A stretch of 38,746 nt of DNA from NCBI GenBank assembly GCA_013203145.1, contig JABMOV010000180.1:1-38746 (forward strand), read 5' to 3'. The notes under the pieces are model-generated. The model searched no databases. It was not told the DNA's origin and was given only the letters and a program-made list of their open reading frames with translations. How positions within the stretch are numbered: position 1 is the first letter of the stretch; each line of letters opens with the position of its first letter. This stretch comes from Fidelibacterota bacterium. GTDB lineage: Bacteria > Fidelibacterota > Marinisomatia > Marinisomatales > JABMOV01. Both the position numbers and the translations under genes were made by a program. Of this stretch, positions 1 through 8,370 are shown piece by piece.

Positions 1-252
1 ACTCACTGCCGTACTATCAGTTTCAAATCTAGCGATAGGGATTCCCACCTCAAAGACATCATTGGGTTGAGCAAGAATCTCAACTAATGTGCCAGCATGG
101 GATGACGGAATTTCCGAATCGACTTTATCCGTACCGATTTCTAGTAATATTTCATCCTTTGCAATAGGGTCACCAATAGCTTTGCGCCATTCCAGAATTG
201 TTCCTTCTGTAATGGATTCGCCCATTTTGGGCATGACAACATCAATTTTCAT
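1..252 (-). CDS. 2-oxoacid dehydrogenase E2 (lipoyl domain, partial)
   Basis: This is the N-terminal 84 residues of a dihydrolipoamide acyltransferase; the rest lies beyond the left edge. The ATG is at 252, three bases after the E1 stop, so the two are translated as one operon. The visible part is a complete biotinyl/lipoyl domain: it opens MKIDVVMPKMGESITEG and carries the lipoyl-lysine motif EIGTDKVDSEIPS near residue 44. In this family the lysine is lipoylated, and the swinging arm passes acyl groups from E1 to CoA and electrons to E3. Substrate class cannot be read from this fragment; the fused E1 next door points to a branched-chain or related 2-oxoacid dehydrogenase rather than classical pyruvate dehydrogenase. 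Confidence in E2 identity is high, in substrate low. Confidence 0.9.
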   Translation of the reverse strand, partial: MKIDVVMPKMGESITEGTILEWRKAIGDPIAKDEILLEIGTDKVDSEIPSSHAGTLVEILAQPNDVFEVGIPIARFETDSTAVS

Positions 253-255
253 TTT

Positions 256-2262
256 CTAATACTCCAACAAGTCGGTGATAGCATTTTTAATGTCACAAAC
301 TTGAGGTAAAATTTTCTCTTCCAAATACCAATTATAGGCAATCGGGCAATCTTTTGCTCCCACACGTTTTACAGGTCCATCCAACATTTCAAAACACTCA
401 TCGGCAATTCGGGCGGCAATCTCGGTTCCCGGTCCATTGGTAATATTATCTTCATTCACCACTAATGCTTTCCCGGTTTTTTCCAGGGACGTCTTAATCG
501 TTTCCATGTCCAATGGATTTAATGTCCGAATGTCAATTATTTCAACTGTGCCATCTTCCAAATCCAATTTCGAAATTGCATCTAATGATTTCTGAACCAT
601 AGCACCCCAAGTAATAATGGTAAGTTCATTTCCCTTTTTCACAACCCGAGCTTTTCCAAAGGGAAGAATGTAGTTTTCATCTGGTTCCTGGGTTGCTGCG
701 TATCCTTGTCGATATAATCCTTTATGTTCAAGGAATAACACAGGGTCATTCATGCGACAGGCCGCTTTCAACAAACCTTTTGCGTCAGCGGCATTGGATG
801 GGTAAGCGATATAAACACCCGGTAAATGCATGAAGAATCCATCGATAGATTGACTATGACAAAGAGCACCATGGATATATCCACCAACAGGGACACGAAT
901 GACAACAGGACAGGTCCAATCATTATTTGAACGGTAGCGCATCGTCACCAATTCATTCCTGATTTGCATCATAGCTGTCCAGATATAATCTCCAAATTGG
1001 ATTTCCACAACTGGCTTATACCCAGCCAACGATAATCCAATTGCAGTCCCAACAATTGAGGATTCTGCCAGTGGTGAATTGAATACGCGGTGTTTACCAA
1101 ATTCTGTTGAGATGCCTCTTGTAGCTGTAAAAACACCACCTTTAGGATCTGCCACATCCTGACCATAAACCACCATTTTATCATTGCGCTTTAATTCTTC
1201 TTTTAGGGCATGGTTTATAGCATCGACTAATACAATTTTATCGGCAATCGGATTTAATTCCGTTTCTTCTTGAATTGGATTTTCGCCATATACATGATCC
1301 AAGGCTGTTGATGGATCGGGGTGCTCTTGCGCATCTGCCCATTCTGCATCTTCGTCAATTTGTTTCTTACACTCATCGCGAATAGATACAATCTCTTTAT
1401 CAGTCAAAATTCCAGCTTCAAGACAGGTTGCTTCGAATAGTGATATGGGATCTTTTTCTTGATTTTCAGCCAATTCCTTGGGTTCACGATATTTCCGCTG
1501 ATCATCGGAAGATGAATGGGGCAATAAACGAACAACATGACTGACGATCACAGATGGACCTTTTCCTTTGCGAGCGCGATCTGCTGCTTTCTTGAAAGCC
1601 AATTGCGTTTCAAAAAAATCGGTGCCGTTTACATCATATCGTGCCAGGTTTGTATACCCGGCAACCATGGAATAGACAGACTTTCCAGATGTTTGTTCAG
1701 AAATGTGAACAGATATGGCATATTCGTTATCCTGAATATGAAATATGACGGGCAATTTTTCACGACTGGACCAATTCAACGCTTCATGAAAATCGCCTTG
1801 ACTGGTAGTTCCTTCACCACTGGAGACATAAACGAGTTCTTTAGTTTCATCCCATTTGCATCGCATAGCAGTGCCAACCGCTTGAAGATATTGCGTTCCT
1901 GTGGGACTACTTTGACTAACAATATTCAATGCCTTGTGTCCATAATGTTGTGGCATTTGGCGACCACCAGAGTTTGGATCATCCTTGCGAGCTAAAAATG
2001 ATAATAATTGCTCCCGTACTGTCATACCTAATCCAAGACAAAAAGCCCCATCTCTGTAATATGGATAAAACCAGTCAACACCACTCCGTAATGTATGCGC
2101 TGCAGCCAATTGAGCTGCTTCGTGACCCGAAGTACCAATATGGAAGTAACTCATGCCTTGTTTTAGTAAAATGAGCATTTTTTCATCCATCAATCGCGCT
2201 GTGATCATGGTTCTGTACACATGCGTCAATTCACGTTTTGTAAATCCATGTAATCGACCCAT
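256..2262 (-). CDS. Fused alpha-beta 2-oxoacid dehydrogenase E1
   Basis: This 668-residue thiamine-diphosphate enzyme joins the normally separate E1 alpha and beta subunits in one chain. It decarboxylates a 2-oxoacid and passes the acyl group to the E2 lipoyl arm. Residues 1-330 are the alpha part, with the ThDP/Mg motif GEGTTSQGDFHEALN at 149-163 and the closing Asn at 179 (DNEYAIS). Residues 335-668 are the transketolase-like beta part, with GQDVADPKGGVF and FNSPLAESSIVGTAIGLS, then the C-terminal domain starting near LPFGKARVVKKG. The alpha sequence is closest to branched-chain 2-oxoacid dehydrogenases; fused forms are known in Bacteroidota and relatives. A clear ribosome site (AGAGGAG) precedes the ATG, which directly abuts the lipB stop. 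Substrate (2-oxoisovalerate-type versus other) is not settled by sequence. Confidence 0.92.
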   Translation of the reverse strand: MGRLHGFTKRELTHVYRTMITARLMDEKMLILLKQGMSYFHIGTSGHEAAQLAAAHTLRSGVDWFYPYYRDGAFCLGLGMTVREQLLSFLARKDDPNSGGRQMPQHYGHKALNIVSQSSPTGTQYLQAVGTAMRCKWDETKELVYVSSGEGTTSQGDFHEALNWSSREKLPVIFHIQDNEYAISVHISEQTSGKSVYSMVAGYTNLARYDVNGTDFFETQLAFKKAADRARKGKGPSVIVSHVVRLLPHSSSDDQRKYREPKELAENQEKDPISLFEATCLEAGILTDKEIVSIRDECKKQIDEDAEWADAQEHPDPSTALDHVYGENPIQEETELNPIADKIVLVDAINHALKEELKRNDKMVVYGQDVADPKGGVFTATRGISTEFGKHRVFNSPLAESSIVGTAIGLSLAGYKPVVEIQFGDYIWTAMMQIRNELVTMRYRSNNDWTCPVVIRVPVGGYIHGALCHSQSIDGFFMHLPGVYIAYPSNAADAKGLLKAACRMNDPVLFLEHKGLYRQGYAATQEPDENYILPFGKARVVKKGNELTIITWGAMVQKSLDAISKLDLEDGTVEIIDIRTLNPLDMETIKTSLEKTGKALVVNEDNITNGPGTEIAARIADECFEMLDGPVKRVGAKDCPIAYNWYLEEKILPQVCDIKNAITDLLEY

Positions 2263-2910
2263 TTAATTCTCCTCTGATTTAAATATATTCAAAAATTTTT
2301 GTATCAATATTGGTTTTACCTCATGTATCTCTATCGGATTATCTAATAACTTTGCCATAGATGTGACACCATACTCAAATATCCCGCATGGAATTATGCC
2401 TGAATAATGACTTAAATCAGGGTGAACATTCAACGCGAATCCATGCATGGTGACCCACCGTGAAACGCGCACGCCAAAAGCCGCAACTTTTTCATCATCA
2501 ACCCAAACTCCCGTTAAGCCATCTTTCCGTTCTGAAGTGATTTTAAACTCCAATAAAGTCTGAATAATCACTTCTTCTAATGATCGCATATACCAACTAA
2601 CACTTCGCTTGTATCGATTTAAATCCAAAATTGGGTAACCCACCAATTGCCCCGGACCATGGTATGTCACATCTCCGCCACGTTCGATTCGAAATGTTTT
2701 AATGTCATTTGGATTTTGTTGAAGAATATGATTTTCATCCGCATTCTTACCCAACGTATATACAGGTTCGTGCTCCGCCAATAATAAAACATCATCGTGA
2801 TTACCTGCAATAACCTGACTCTGGATATCCTTTTGTAAATCCCATGCAGATTGGTAGTCTATTCTACCAAGGTCTTGAATCTCAATGGTTTTTTTCATGG
2901 ATTCGATCAT
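2263..2910 (-). CDS. lipB: Octanoyltransferase LipB
   Basis: LipB moves octanoyl from acyl carrier protein to the lipoyl-domain lysine of 2-oxoacid dehydrogenases and GcvH, the first step of lipoate formation. Family signatures are present: RGGDVTYHGPGQLVGYP in the first half, the catalytic lysine in VWVDDEKVAAFGVRV, and the catalytic cysteine in SGIIPCGIFEYGVTS. Length of about 215 residues is usual. Three starts are possible: TTG at 2916, ATG at 2910 and ATG at 2898; I use 2910. The gene sits between E3 (33-39 bp upstream, depending on the start) and E1 (stop and start abut), so it would be co-expressed with the enzymes whose E2 it modifies. No lipA (sulfur insertion) is seen in the window. 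Confidence 0.93.
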   Translation of the reverse strand: MIESMKKTIEIQDLGRIDYQSAWDLQKDIQSQVIAGNHDDVLLLAEHEPVYTLGKNADENHILQQNPNDIKTFRIERGGDVTYHGPGQLVGYPILDLNRYKRSVSWYMRSLEEVIIQTLLEFKITSERKDGLTGVWVDDEKVAAFGVRVSRWVTMHGFALNVHPDLSHYSGIIPCGIFEYGVTSMAKLLDNPIEIHEVKPILIQKFLNIFKSEEN

Positions 2911-2948
2911 ATTCAACTAATAATTCTTTATCCCTTCGTGATACACAT

Positions 2949-4346
2949 TTATTGATGTATCGCGTGCCCAAAGGCATCCATGGCAGCTTCCATGATGGCT
3001 TCTGACAAGGTGGGATGGGCATGAACAGTTGATGCAATTTCTTCCCAGGTTGTTTCCAATGCTTTAGCAACACCCAATTCTGCAATCAATTCTGTTGCTT
3101 CAGAACCAATAATATGACACCCTAGCAGTTCTCCATACTTTGCATCGAATATGATTTTTACAAATCCATTTGTATCGCCGGTTGCCATGGCTTTTCCACT
3201 GGCACGAAACATAAATTTCCCGACTTTGATATCGTAACCTTTTTCTTTCGCAGCTTCTTCTGTAAGTCCCAGAGATGCCACCTGCGGTTGACAATAAGTA
3301 CATCCAGGAATATTAGAATAATCTATTGGATGGGGATTTGCCTTCGCAATATGCTCGGCAGCAACGTGACCTTGGGCTGATGCCACGTGCGCTAACCATG
3401 GCGGACCGGTTACATCACCAATGGCATAAATATTTGGAATATTTGTTTGACCGAAATCATTAATAGTAATGGCACCGCGATCAGTTTTTATACCTACTTT
3501 TTCTAACCCAATGTCTTCAATATTTCCAGTAACGCCGACGGCGACTAGAGCAATATCACCTTCGATAATTTCTGGTTTATCGCCTGATTCTGTATGGACT
3601 TTTACTTTGGTTTTCAGACGATCAATTTTACTTACTTTTGTATTTGTATATATTTTGATTCCAGATATTTTTAGCGATTTTTCCAGTTCTAGTGAAACAT
3701 CTTTATCCTCCATTGGGAGAACACGATCTAGCATTTCTATCACGTGTACTTTTGTACCAAACGTATTATAAAAATGGGCGAATTCTACACCTATGGCTCC
3801 TGCGCCTATGATAATCATTGTTTTTGGTGGAGACTCCAAAACCATGGCTTGCTTTGAACTAATAACACGATCGCCATCTATCTCCATCCCAGGGAAAGTT
3901 CGAGGATGACCTCCTGTTGCAAGAATGATATTCGTTGCCGTAATCATTTTCTTATCCGTTCCATTTGTGACTTCTATGGTGTCGTTATCTATTATAACAC
4001 CAAGACCGGCAAGATGGTCAATTCCATTTTTCTTCATGAGAAACTGCACACCTTTGGATAAACGGTCTGAAACGGATCGACTACGCTGTATCACTTTACT
4101 AAAATCCACTTCATAACCAGTAACCGTAATGCCAAATTGTTTGGCATTCTTAACAGTATGTAAAACCTCAGCATTTTTAAGCAGAGCCTTTGTAGGGATG
4201 CAACCCCAATTCAGGCAAATACCACCTAATTGATCTTTTTCAATTATGGCAGTTTTTAATCCTAATTGCGCCGCACGAATAGCAGCAACATATCCACCGG
4301 GTCCACCACCCAAAATGGCAACATCATACTTATTTATTTTTTTCAT
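2949..4346 (-). CDS. lpd: Dihydrolipoyl dehydrogenase (E3)
   Basis: This flavoprotein disulfide reductase (465 aa, normal length) reoxidises dihydrolipoamide on E2 with NAD+. The FAD-binding GGGPGG is at 13-18, and the redox disulfide is GGICLNWGCIPTKAL with Cys44 and Cys49. The NAD-binding motif GAGAIGVEF is mid-protein, followed by the second FAD motif AIGDVTGPPWLAHVASAQG and the C-terminal His-Glu pair in HAHPTLSEAIMEA that completes the partner active site. It is the first gene of the lpd-lipB-E1-E2 run; a 75 bp gap separates it from folE upstream, with no strong ribosome site before the ATG. Identity is secure; the same E3 may also serve other lipoate enzymes. Confidence 0.96.
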   Translation of the reverse strand: MKKINKYDVAILGGGPGGYVAAIRAAQLGLKTAIIEKDQLGGICLNWGCIPTKALLKNAEVLHTVKNAKQFGITVTGYEVDFSKVIQRSRSVSDRLSKGVQFLMKKNGIDHLAGLGVIIDNDTIEVTNGTDKKMITATNIILATGGHPRTFPGMEIDGDRVISSKQAMVLESPPKTMIIIGAGAIGVEFAHFYNTFGTKVHVIEMLDRVLPMEDKDVSLELEKSLKISGIKIYTNTKVSKIDRLKTKVKVHTESGDKPEIIEGDIALVAVGVTGNIEDIGLEKVGIKTDRGAITINDFGQTNIPNIYAIGDVTGPPWLAHVASAQGHVAAEHIAKANPHPIDYSNIPGCTYCQPQVASLGLTEEAAKEKGYDIKVGKFMFRASGKAMATGDTNGFVKIIFDAKYGELLGCHIIGSEATELIAELGVAKALETTWEEIASTVHAHPTLSEAIMEAAMDAFGHAIHQ

Positions 4347-4421
4347 GTCGTAACGAAGTATTTATATGGTTAAATATTTAGGTTTGTAAGGTTTGACTAT
4401 AAACTGACAATTAAACGTTGG

Positions 4422-4997
4422 TTAAAAGTTTCGAAACCCAATAATGCTTAGAAATTCTGACCGGGTTTCTACATCATCATGAAATTCGCCCAACATGGCC
4501 GACGTTGTTGCAAAACTGTTTTGTTTTTCCACACCGCGCATTTGCATACACATGTGGCGACCTTCCAAAATAACCGCAACACCTATTGGGTCTAGCACTT
4601 CCTGTAACGTATACGCAATTTGATGGGTCAACCGTTCCTGCACTTGCAATCGACGAGCAAACATATCAATAATTCTTGGTATTTTGGATAATCCAATAAC
4701 TTTCCCATTTGGTATATATCCCACGTGAGCCTTACCCATAAAGGGCAACATATGGTGTTCACACATACTAAAGAATTCCACATCCCGGACAATAACCATT
4801 TCTGAACATTCTTCATGAAAAATAGCATTATTAATCAGATCATCAAGATTTTCACGATATCCTTTGGAGAAATACTTCCAGGCTTTTGCTACCCGTAATG
4901 GGGTTCTTACTAATCCTTCCCGTTCTGGATCTTCACCAATTTCTGCCAATAATGTTTGCGTGAGTTTTTCTATTGTTTCTTGATTTGGTTCATTCAT
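4422..4997 (-). CDS. folE: GTP cyclohydrolase I
   Basis: FolE converts GTP to 7,8-dihydroneopterin triphosphate, the entry to folate, tetrahydropterin and queuosine synthesis. The 191-residue length is normal. Zinc ligands are visible as Cys79 and His82 in MCEHHMLPF and Cys150 in CMQMRGVEK; substrate-binding segments [20 protein letters not shown] and [17 protein letters not shown] are intact, so this is the zinc-dependent type IA. The ribosome site GAGGAAAT precedes the ATG. Its ATG overlaps the stop of the upstream YhhQ-type transporter (ATGA), and queD follows on the same strand further upstream. The operon context suggests that its product feeds deazapurine synthesis, though folate supply is equally possible. 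Confidence 0.95.
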   Translation of the reverse strand: MNEPNQETIEKLTQTLLAEIGEDPEREGLVRTPLRVAKAWKYFSKGYRENLDDLINNAIFHEECSEMVIVRDVEFFSMCEHHMLPFMGKAHVGYIPNGKVIGLSKIPRIIDMFARRLQVQERLTHQIAYTLQEVLDPIGVAVILEGRHMCMQMRGVEKQNSFATTSAMLGEFHDDVETRSEFLSIIGFRNF

Positions 4998-5689
4998 AAT
5001 ATTTCCTCAACAATGGTTGGACGATCCCATATTTCTTCGGGATCATCATGAATTTTATCTTTTAATAAATACACACCCAGATAGAATAATGGTGTATCAA
5101 ATAATGCAATTATCATTTTAAACAAAAAGCCGTTGATGAGCAGCGGCGTGAAGCGTACCCAATCAATGGTACCAGTAGCACAAAGCAGAAATAAAACAGC
5201 TGACGTGTCCACTAATTGTGAAACTATCGTTGATCCGTTATTTCTTAACCAGAGATGTTTGCCTTTGGTTAATCGTTTCCAAAAATGGAATATGCGAATA
5301 TCCACAAATTGTGCTATAAGGTAGGCCACCATGGATGCAAAGACTGCCGGACCAAATAAGCCAAATACTTTTGAAAATGTTGCTGAATCAACGGGTGACC
5401 AGGATGTTTGCTGTGCGGCATTTGCAAGCATGACTATGGCCATCACAAATATACTTGCTGCAAGTCCTGCCCACACAACTGCATCTGCGCGTTTTTTTCC
5501 ATACAATTCAGAAATGAGATCTGTCACAAGGAATGTAACGGGATATGGAATAATCCCTACGGATATTTCAAATGTATAAATACCAAATGGCGACCATTGA
5601 AAAAACTTTTGAAAAATGAGGTTTCCTGCAACCAATGAGGCAATAAATATCCCAGCCAAAATGAGATAAAATCGTGTTTTGAAATCCAA
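4994..5689 (-). CDS. Queuosine precursor transporter (YhhQ/COG1738)
   Basis: A 231-residue integral membrane protein of the vitamin-uptake/queuosine-precursor family (DUF165, YhhQ). Six hydrophobic segments can be traced. Family hallmarks are the [18 protein letters not shown] segment around residues 52-70, with its acidic and Gly-Lys signature, the polar-aromatic stretch [18 protein letters not shown] in the middle, and [19 protein letters not shown]. Characterised members import queuine or preQ0/preQ1. It lies between queD-like and folE genes, with two bases separating it from queD and an ATGA overlap with folE, which supports a role in deazapurine supply. Having both a transporter and synthesis-type genes could mean salvage plus synthesis. 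Confidence 0.88.
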   Translation of the reverse strand: MDFKTRFYLILAGIFIASLVAGNLIFQKFFQWSPFGIYTFEISVGIIPYPVTFLVTDLISELYGKKRADAVVWAGLAASIFVMAIVMLANAAQQTSWSPVDSATFSKVFGLFGPAVFASMVAYLIAQFVDIRIFHFWKRLTKGKHLWLRNNGSTIVSQLVDTSAVLFLLCATGTIDWVRFTPLLINGFLFKMIIALFDTPLFYLGVYLLKDKIHDDPEEIWDRPTIVEEIL

Positions 5690-5690
5690 T

Positions 5691-6098
5691 TTAATCTCCG
5701 TAATAGTCAGTAAATATTGTCTGAGTTTCTCTTAGTCGTACACGATGAAGTTTTGGTCCATTTAACCGTGGAGCGACCTGCCCCCAGATAAATATTACCA
5801 TGTTTTCTGATGAAGGTTGTTTCCCTTTAAACCACACAACATCTTTTTCGATCTGGGAATGGTCTAAATGATCCAGTACATGTTCTTGAACAATATTCTT
5901 TAATTCACCCAAATCCACACAAAAACCCGTATCAGGATTTATGGGTCCAGTAACGGTGAGTTCTAACGCGTAATTATGCCCGTGAACACGTGCGTCCGGA
6001 CCAAAAACTTCCCAATTTTTTTCAGGTGACCAACTTCGATGTCCATACTGATGTGCAGCACAGAAATGAAAAACTTTTGTTAAATATGGTTGACCCAT
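5691..6098 (-). CDS. QueD/PTPS-family protein lacking the usual Cys
   Basis: This 135-residue protein belongs to the 6-pyruvoyl-tetrahydropterin synthase / 6-carboxytetrahydropterin synthase family. Zinc ligands are His16 (FCAAHQY) and His39 and His41 in VHGHNY. The Asp-His pair lies in VLDHLDHSQIEKD (76-80), and the conserved Glu of the substrate pocket is in RLRETQTIF. QueD enzymes use a nucleophilic cysteine in a CxxxHGH motif; here the spacing is kept but the residue is aspartate (Asp35, FGPDARVHGH). Cysteines at 13 and 60 are elsewhere. It is the first gene of a queD-transporter-folE operon, which argues for queuosine synthesis, but the substitution makes the exact reaction uncertain. 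PTPS-III and other subfamilies also replace this Cys. Confidence 0.85.
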   Translation of the reverse strand: MGQPYLTKVFHFCAAHQYGHRSWSPEKNWEVFGPDARVHGHNYALELTVTGPINPDTGFCVDLGELKNIVQEHVLDHLDHSQIEKDVVWFKGKQPSSENMVIFIWGQVAPRLNGPKLHRVRLRETQTIFTDYYGD

Positions 6099-6174
6099 TT
6101 ATTTGTATCCTGCAATTAAATGATGAAAGTTAATTTAGGTGCTTATTATTTGGTGTAAAACGTAAAAATCTATA

Positions 6175-6825
6175 TTAGGAAGGACTGTCAGATGCTGGAC
6201 AAATATCAGCTAAAATACATTTGTAACATTGGGGACGACGAGCAATGCAAACCGCTCTACCATGATCAATGATCATATGAGTGAGATTTACCCAATCGGA
6301 TGGGTCAAATAGATTCATGAGTTCTAATTCCATTTTCTTAGGATCTCTGGTAGCAGTTAAACCCAACAAATTCATGATACGTACCATATGAGTATCGATC
6401 ACCATGGATGGTACACCAAAACATTGCCCTAATACACAATTGGCAGTTTTTCGTCCCACACCAGGAAGTTTTACCAGATCATCCATCGAATTTGGAACCT
6501 TCCCATCATGCTCCTCCACAATCATAAGACTGGCTCCGATGATTCCTTTTGCTTTTTGATTGTGATAACCACAGGAATGGATATCTTTTGCTAACGCAAC
6601 AGTATCTGCATACGCAAAATCACTTGGCGATTTGTACTTTTTAAACAAATCGGGCGTTACTTGATTAACACGGTGATCAGTACATTGAGATGAGAGAATT
6701 GTCGCTACTAATAATTCATGGGTAGTTGTATAATGTAATGAGCACGTTGCATCAGGATACGCTTTCCTCAACCGTGTGACTAATTCTTCTGCGCGATCTC
6801 TCGATGTTTGGTTATCAGTCTTCAT
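6175..6825 (-). CDS. nth: Endonuclease III (DNA glycosylase/AP lyase)
   Basis: Nth removes oxidised pyrimidines and cleaves the abasic site in base-excision repair. The helix-hairpin-helix-GPD fold is clear: LPGVGRKTA with the Schiff-base lysine at 126, and the catalytic Asp144 in VIDTHMVRI. The C-terminal 4Fe-4S loop has the classic C-x6-C-x2-C-x5-C pattern in CIARRPQCYKCILADIC. Length of 216 residues is typical. The ATG overlaps the last 11 bases of the upstream receiver-like gene, so translation is probably coupled. A 76 bp gap lies beyond the stop, before queD. Confidence 0.95.
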   Translation of the reverse strand: MKTDNQTSRDRAEELVTRLRKAYPDATCSLHYTTTHELLVATILSSQCTDHRVNQVTPDLFKKYKSPSDFAYADTVALAKDIHSCGYHNQKAKGIIGASLMIVEEHDGKVPNSMDDLVKLPGVGRKTANCVLGQCFGVPSMVIDTHMVRIMNLLGLTATRDPKKMELELMNLFDPSDWVNLTHMIIDHGRAVCIARRPQCYKCILADICPASDSPS

Positions 6826-7168
6826 GCTTTCGTATCATTTTCATAATGGAATGAATATTTTTCACCAAAGATGATTGCGGGATAATAAGTTCACATCCGG
6901 CAGCAGTGAGTTTGTCATGAATTTCTTTTTGGATGATTTTCATATAACCCATGAGCATCTGGTTTTGATTTTTATATCGTAATTGAGACATAAACCACAC
7001 CGTTCCCTGTTCACCTAAATCACAATCAACAATAGTAAGATCAGCTGTTTTGATCGCAGGAGAATCAAGACTATCAACAAATTCAATTTTCGCACGTTGA
7101 ACTGTCAATCTTTCAGCAATACGTGTACCTAATTCAAAATCTTTAATAAATAAACATACATTAAGCAT
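6815..7168 (-). CDS. Degenerate receiver-like protein
   Basis: A 117-residue protein that looks like a single response-regulator receiver (CheY) fold by its alternating strand-helix pattern. LTIVDCDL would be the beta-3 strand with the phosphoryl-accepting Asp position, and LMGYMKIIQKEIHDKLTAAG then CELIIPQS resemble the end of a receiver, where a Lys-Pro pair usually occurs. The acidic pair after beta-1 (here FIKDFE) and the Lys-Pro signature are not clearly conserved, so phosphorylation is doubtful and it may be a pseudo-receiver. It overlaps nth by 11 bases downstream and the DUF309 gene by 8 bases upstream. No output domain is present. Function unknown; fold assignment is inference. Confidence 0.6.
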   Translation of the reverse strand: MLNVCLFIKDFELGTRIAERLTVQRAKIEFVDSLDSPAIKTADLTIVDCDLGEQGTVWFMSQLRYKNQNQMLMGYMKIIQKEIHDKLTAAGCELIIPQSSLVKNIHSIMKMIRKHED

Positions 7169-7568
7169 GGCGGGTTATTTCAATTTTAGGGTTGAGTAAA
7201 TTATTACATTCTTCGGTTTTGGAAATTTCATGAACATGTTTTTTCCACTTTTGACTAGCTTTTACAAAATCATTTAGTTTAATGGAATTCCACACGTCTG
7301 GCGTCTTTGTTAATTTTGTCAATGCCTTATCAATCATACTGCGAGATCCATTAAGATTGTCTTGTTGTGCATGAAATAGGGCTACAGCTACTTGAATTAA
7401 TCCATGCACATAATGCCGATCCTGAAGCGATGGATCAGACCACAATTCTTCCCATTGTTCATGCGCCTCATAATAATCTCCAGCTTGGAATGCGTTTAAA
7501 CCAGCATTGAACAATTTGGAATTACTTTGTGAAAACAATTTTATCTTTCCGGTGATAATGCCGTCCAT
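7161..7568 (-). CDS. DUF309 family protein
   Basis: A roughly 135-residue all-helical protein with the DUF309 signature: FNAGLNAFQAGDYYEAHEQW followed by EELW, then HYVHGLIQVAVALFHAQQDN and a terminal helix. Conserved His and Glu in YYEAHEQWEELW and the second His in the GLIQ helix suggest a metal or small-ligand site, but no reaction is established for the family. The ATG at 7568 gives 136 residues including an N-terminal extension that overlaps the metallo-hydrolase gene by 47 bases. A TTG at 7538 behind GGAAAG would shorten the overlap to 17 bases and could be the real start. Confidence 0.75.
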   Translation of the reverse strand: MDGIITGKIKLFSQSNSKLFNAGLNAFQAGDYYEAHEQWEELWSDPSLQDRHYVHGLIQVAVALFHAQQDNLNGSRSMIDKALTKLTKTPDVWNSIKLNDFVKASQKWKKHVHEISKTEECNNLLNPKIEITRHA

Positions 7569-8370
7569 CAAATTCGACAGTACACGCTTCTACATTGGGA
7601 TCATGTTCAAAAAATAATATCCAATTTTCGTCCACAATCCTTGGTAATAATTCGCGCTTTTCCTGAATTGTGATCATGGGCTGTATATCATATGCCATGA
7701 TCCATGGAATGGGTATATGAGCAGACATGGGAATGAGATCACCACAATACATCAACGTTTGATTATTGCCACGGATGATTGGGTGAATCTGTCCCAATGT
7801 ATGTCCATTGGACACTAAAATGTCTATTCCCGGTAGAAAGGATTCTGTTCCGGGTATTAACTTCACCATCCCATTTTCGGCAAGGACTTTCCAGTCAGCT
7901 TCCATGAAACTTCCCTGGTCTTTTTCAGAAGGGGAATTGGCTAAATCCCAATTGTCTTGACTAAACCAATGCGTCGCGTTCTGAAAAACGGGGATGATTT
8001 TATTATTTTCAATTGTTGTATTTCCACCAATATGATCAAAGTGCATATGTGTACAAATGACATCCGTGATATCATTAGGTGATAATCCAACCTTTGCCAG
8101 AGATGATTCCATATTCACTGTATCAGTATCAATTGAATAAATCTTTTTAAATTTTTCCTGCCATTTGGATCCGTTACCTGTATCAATAATAATTTTCTTG
8201 TCATCACTTATTAACAATAATGATCGTGTGACCATTTCAATGCGATTACGATTATCTGCTGGAGCCTCTTTTTCCCACATCGTTTTAGGAATAATTCCAA
8301 ACATGGCTCCACCATCTAAGCCAAATCGACTGGTTTCTATGCTATAACATGTATAATTATCAATTTTCAT
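7522..8370 (-). CDS. Metallo-beta-lactamase-fold hydrolase
   Basis: A 282-residue MBL-superfamily hydrolase. The dinuclear metal motif CTHMHFDHIGG is at 107-117 (HxHxDH), followed by a metal His in NGHTLGQIHPII, the bridging Asp in MYCGDLIPMS and a final His in LFFEHDPNVEA. The architecture (early IIIDTGNGSKW strand, long helical insert, no RNase-specific motif) is that of the YtnP/AHL-lactonase-like group, whose characterised members open lactones or hydrolyse phosphotriesters; the substrate here is unknown. Its ATG overlaps the stop of the upstream 323-residue gene (ATGA). It forms a tight run with the flavin reductase-like and unrecognised genes, suggesting one pathway. Confidence 0.85.
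   Translation of the reverse strand: MKIDNYTCYSIETSRFGLDGGAMFGIIPKTMWEKEAPADNRNRIEMVTRSLLLISDDKKIIIDTGNGSKWQEKFKKIYSIDTDTVNMESSLAKVGLSPNDITDVICTHMHFDHIGGNTTIENNKIIPVFQNATHWFSQDNWDLANSPSEKDQGSFMEADWKVLAENGMVKLIPGTESFLPGIDILVSNGHTLGQIHPIIRGNNQTLMYCGDLIPMSAHIPIPWIMAYDIQPMITIQEKRELLPRIVDENWILFFEHDPNVEACTVEFDGRHYHRKDKIVFTK

Noticed and set aside
1537..1995. 152-aa plus-strand reading frame
   Set aside because: It lies wholly inside the E1 gene on the other strand, has no domain signal, and the E1 frame is strongly conserved.
3469..3771. 100-aa plus-strand frame rich in Ser/Thr/Phe
   Set aside because: Antisense to the dihydrolipoyl dehydrogenase gene; composition is what the opposite strand of a conserved enzyme gives.
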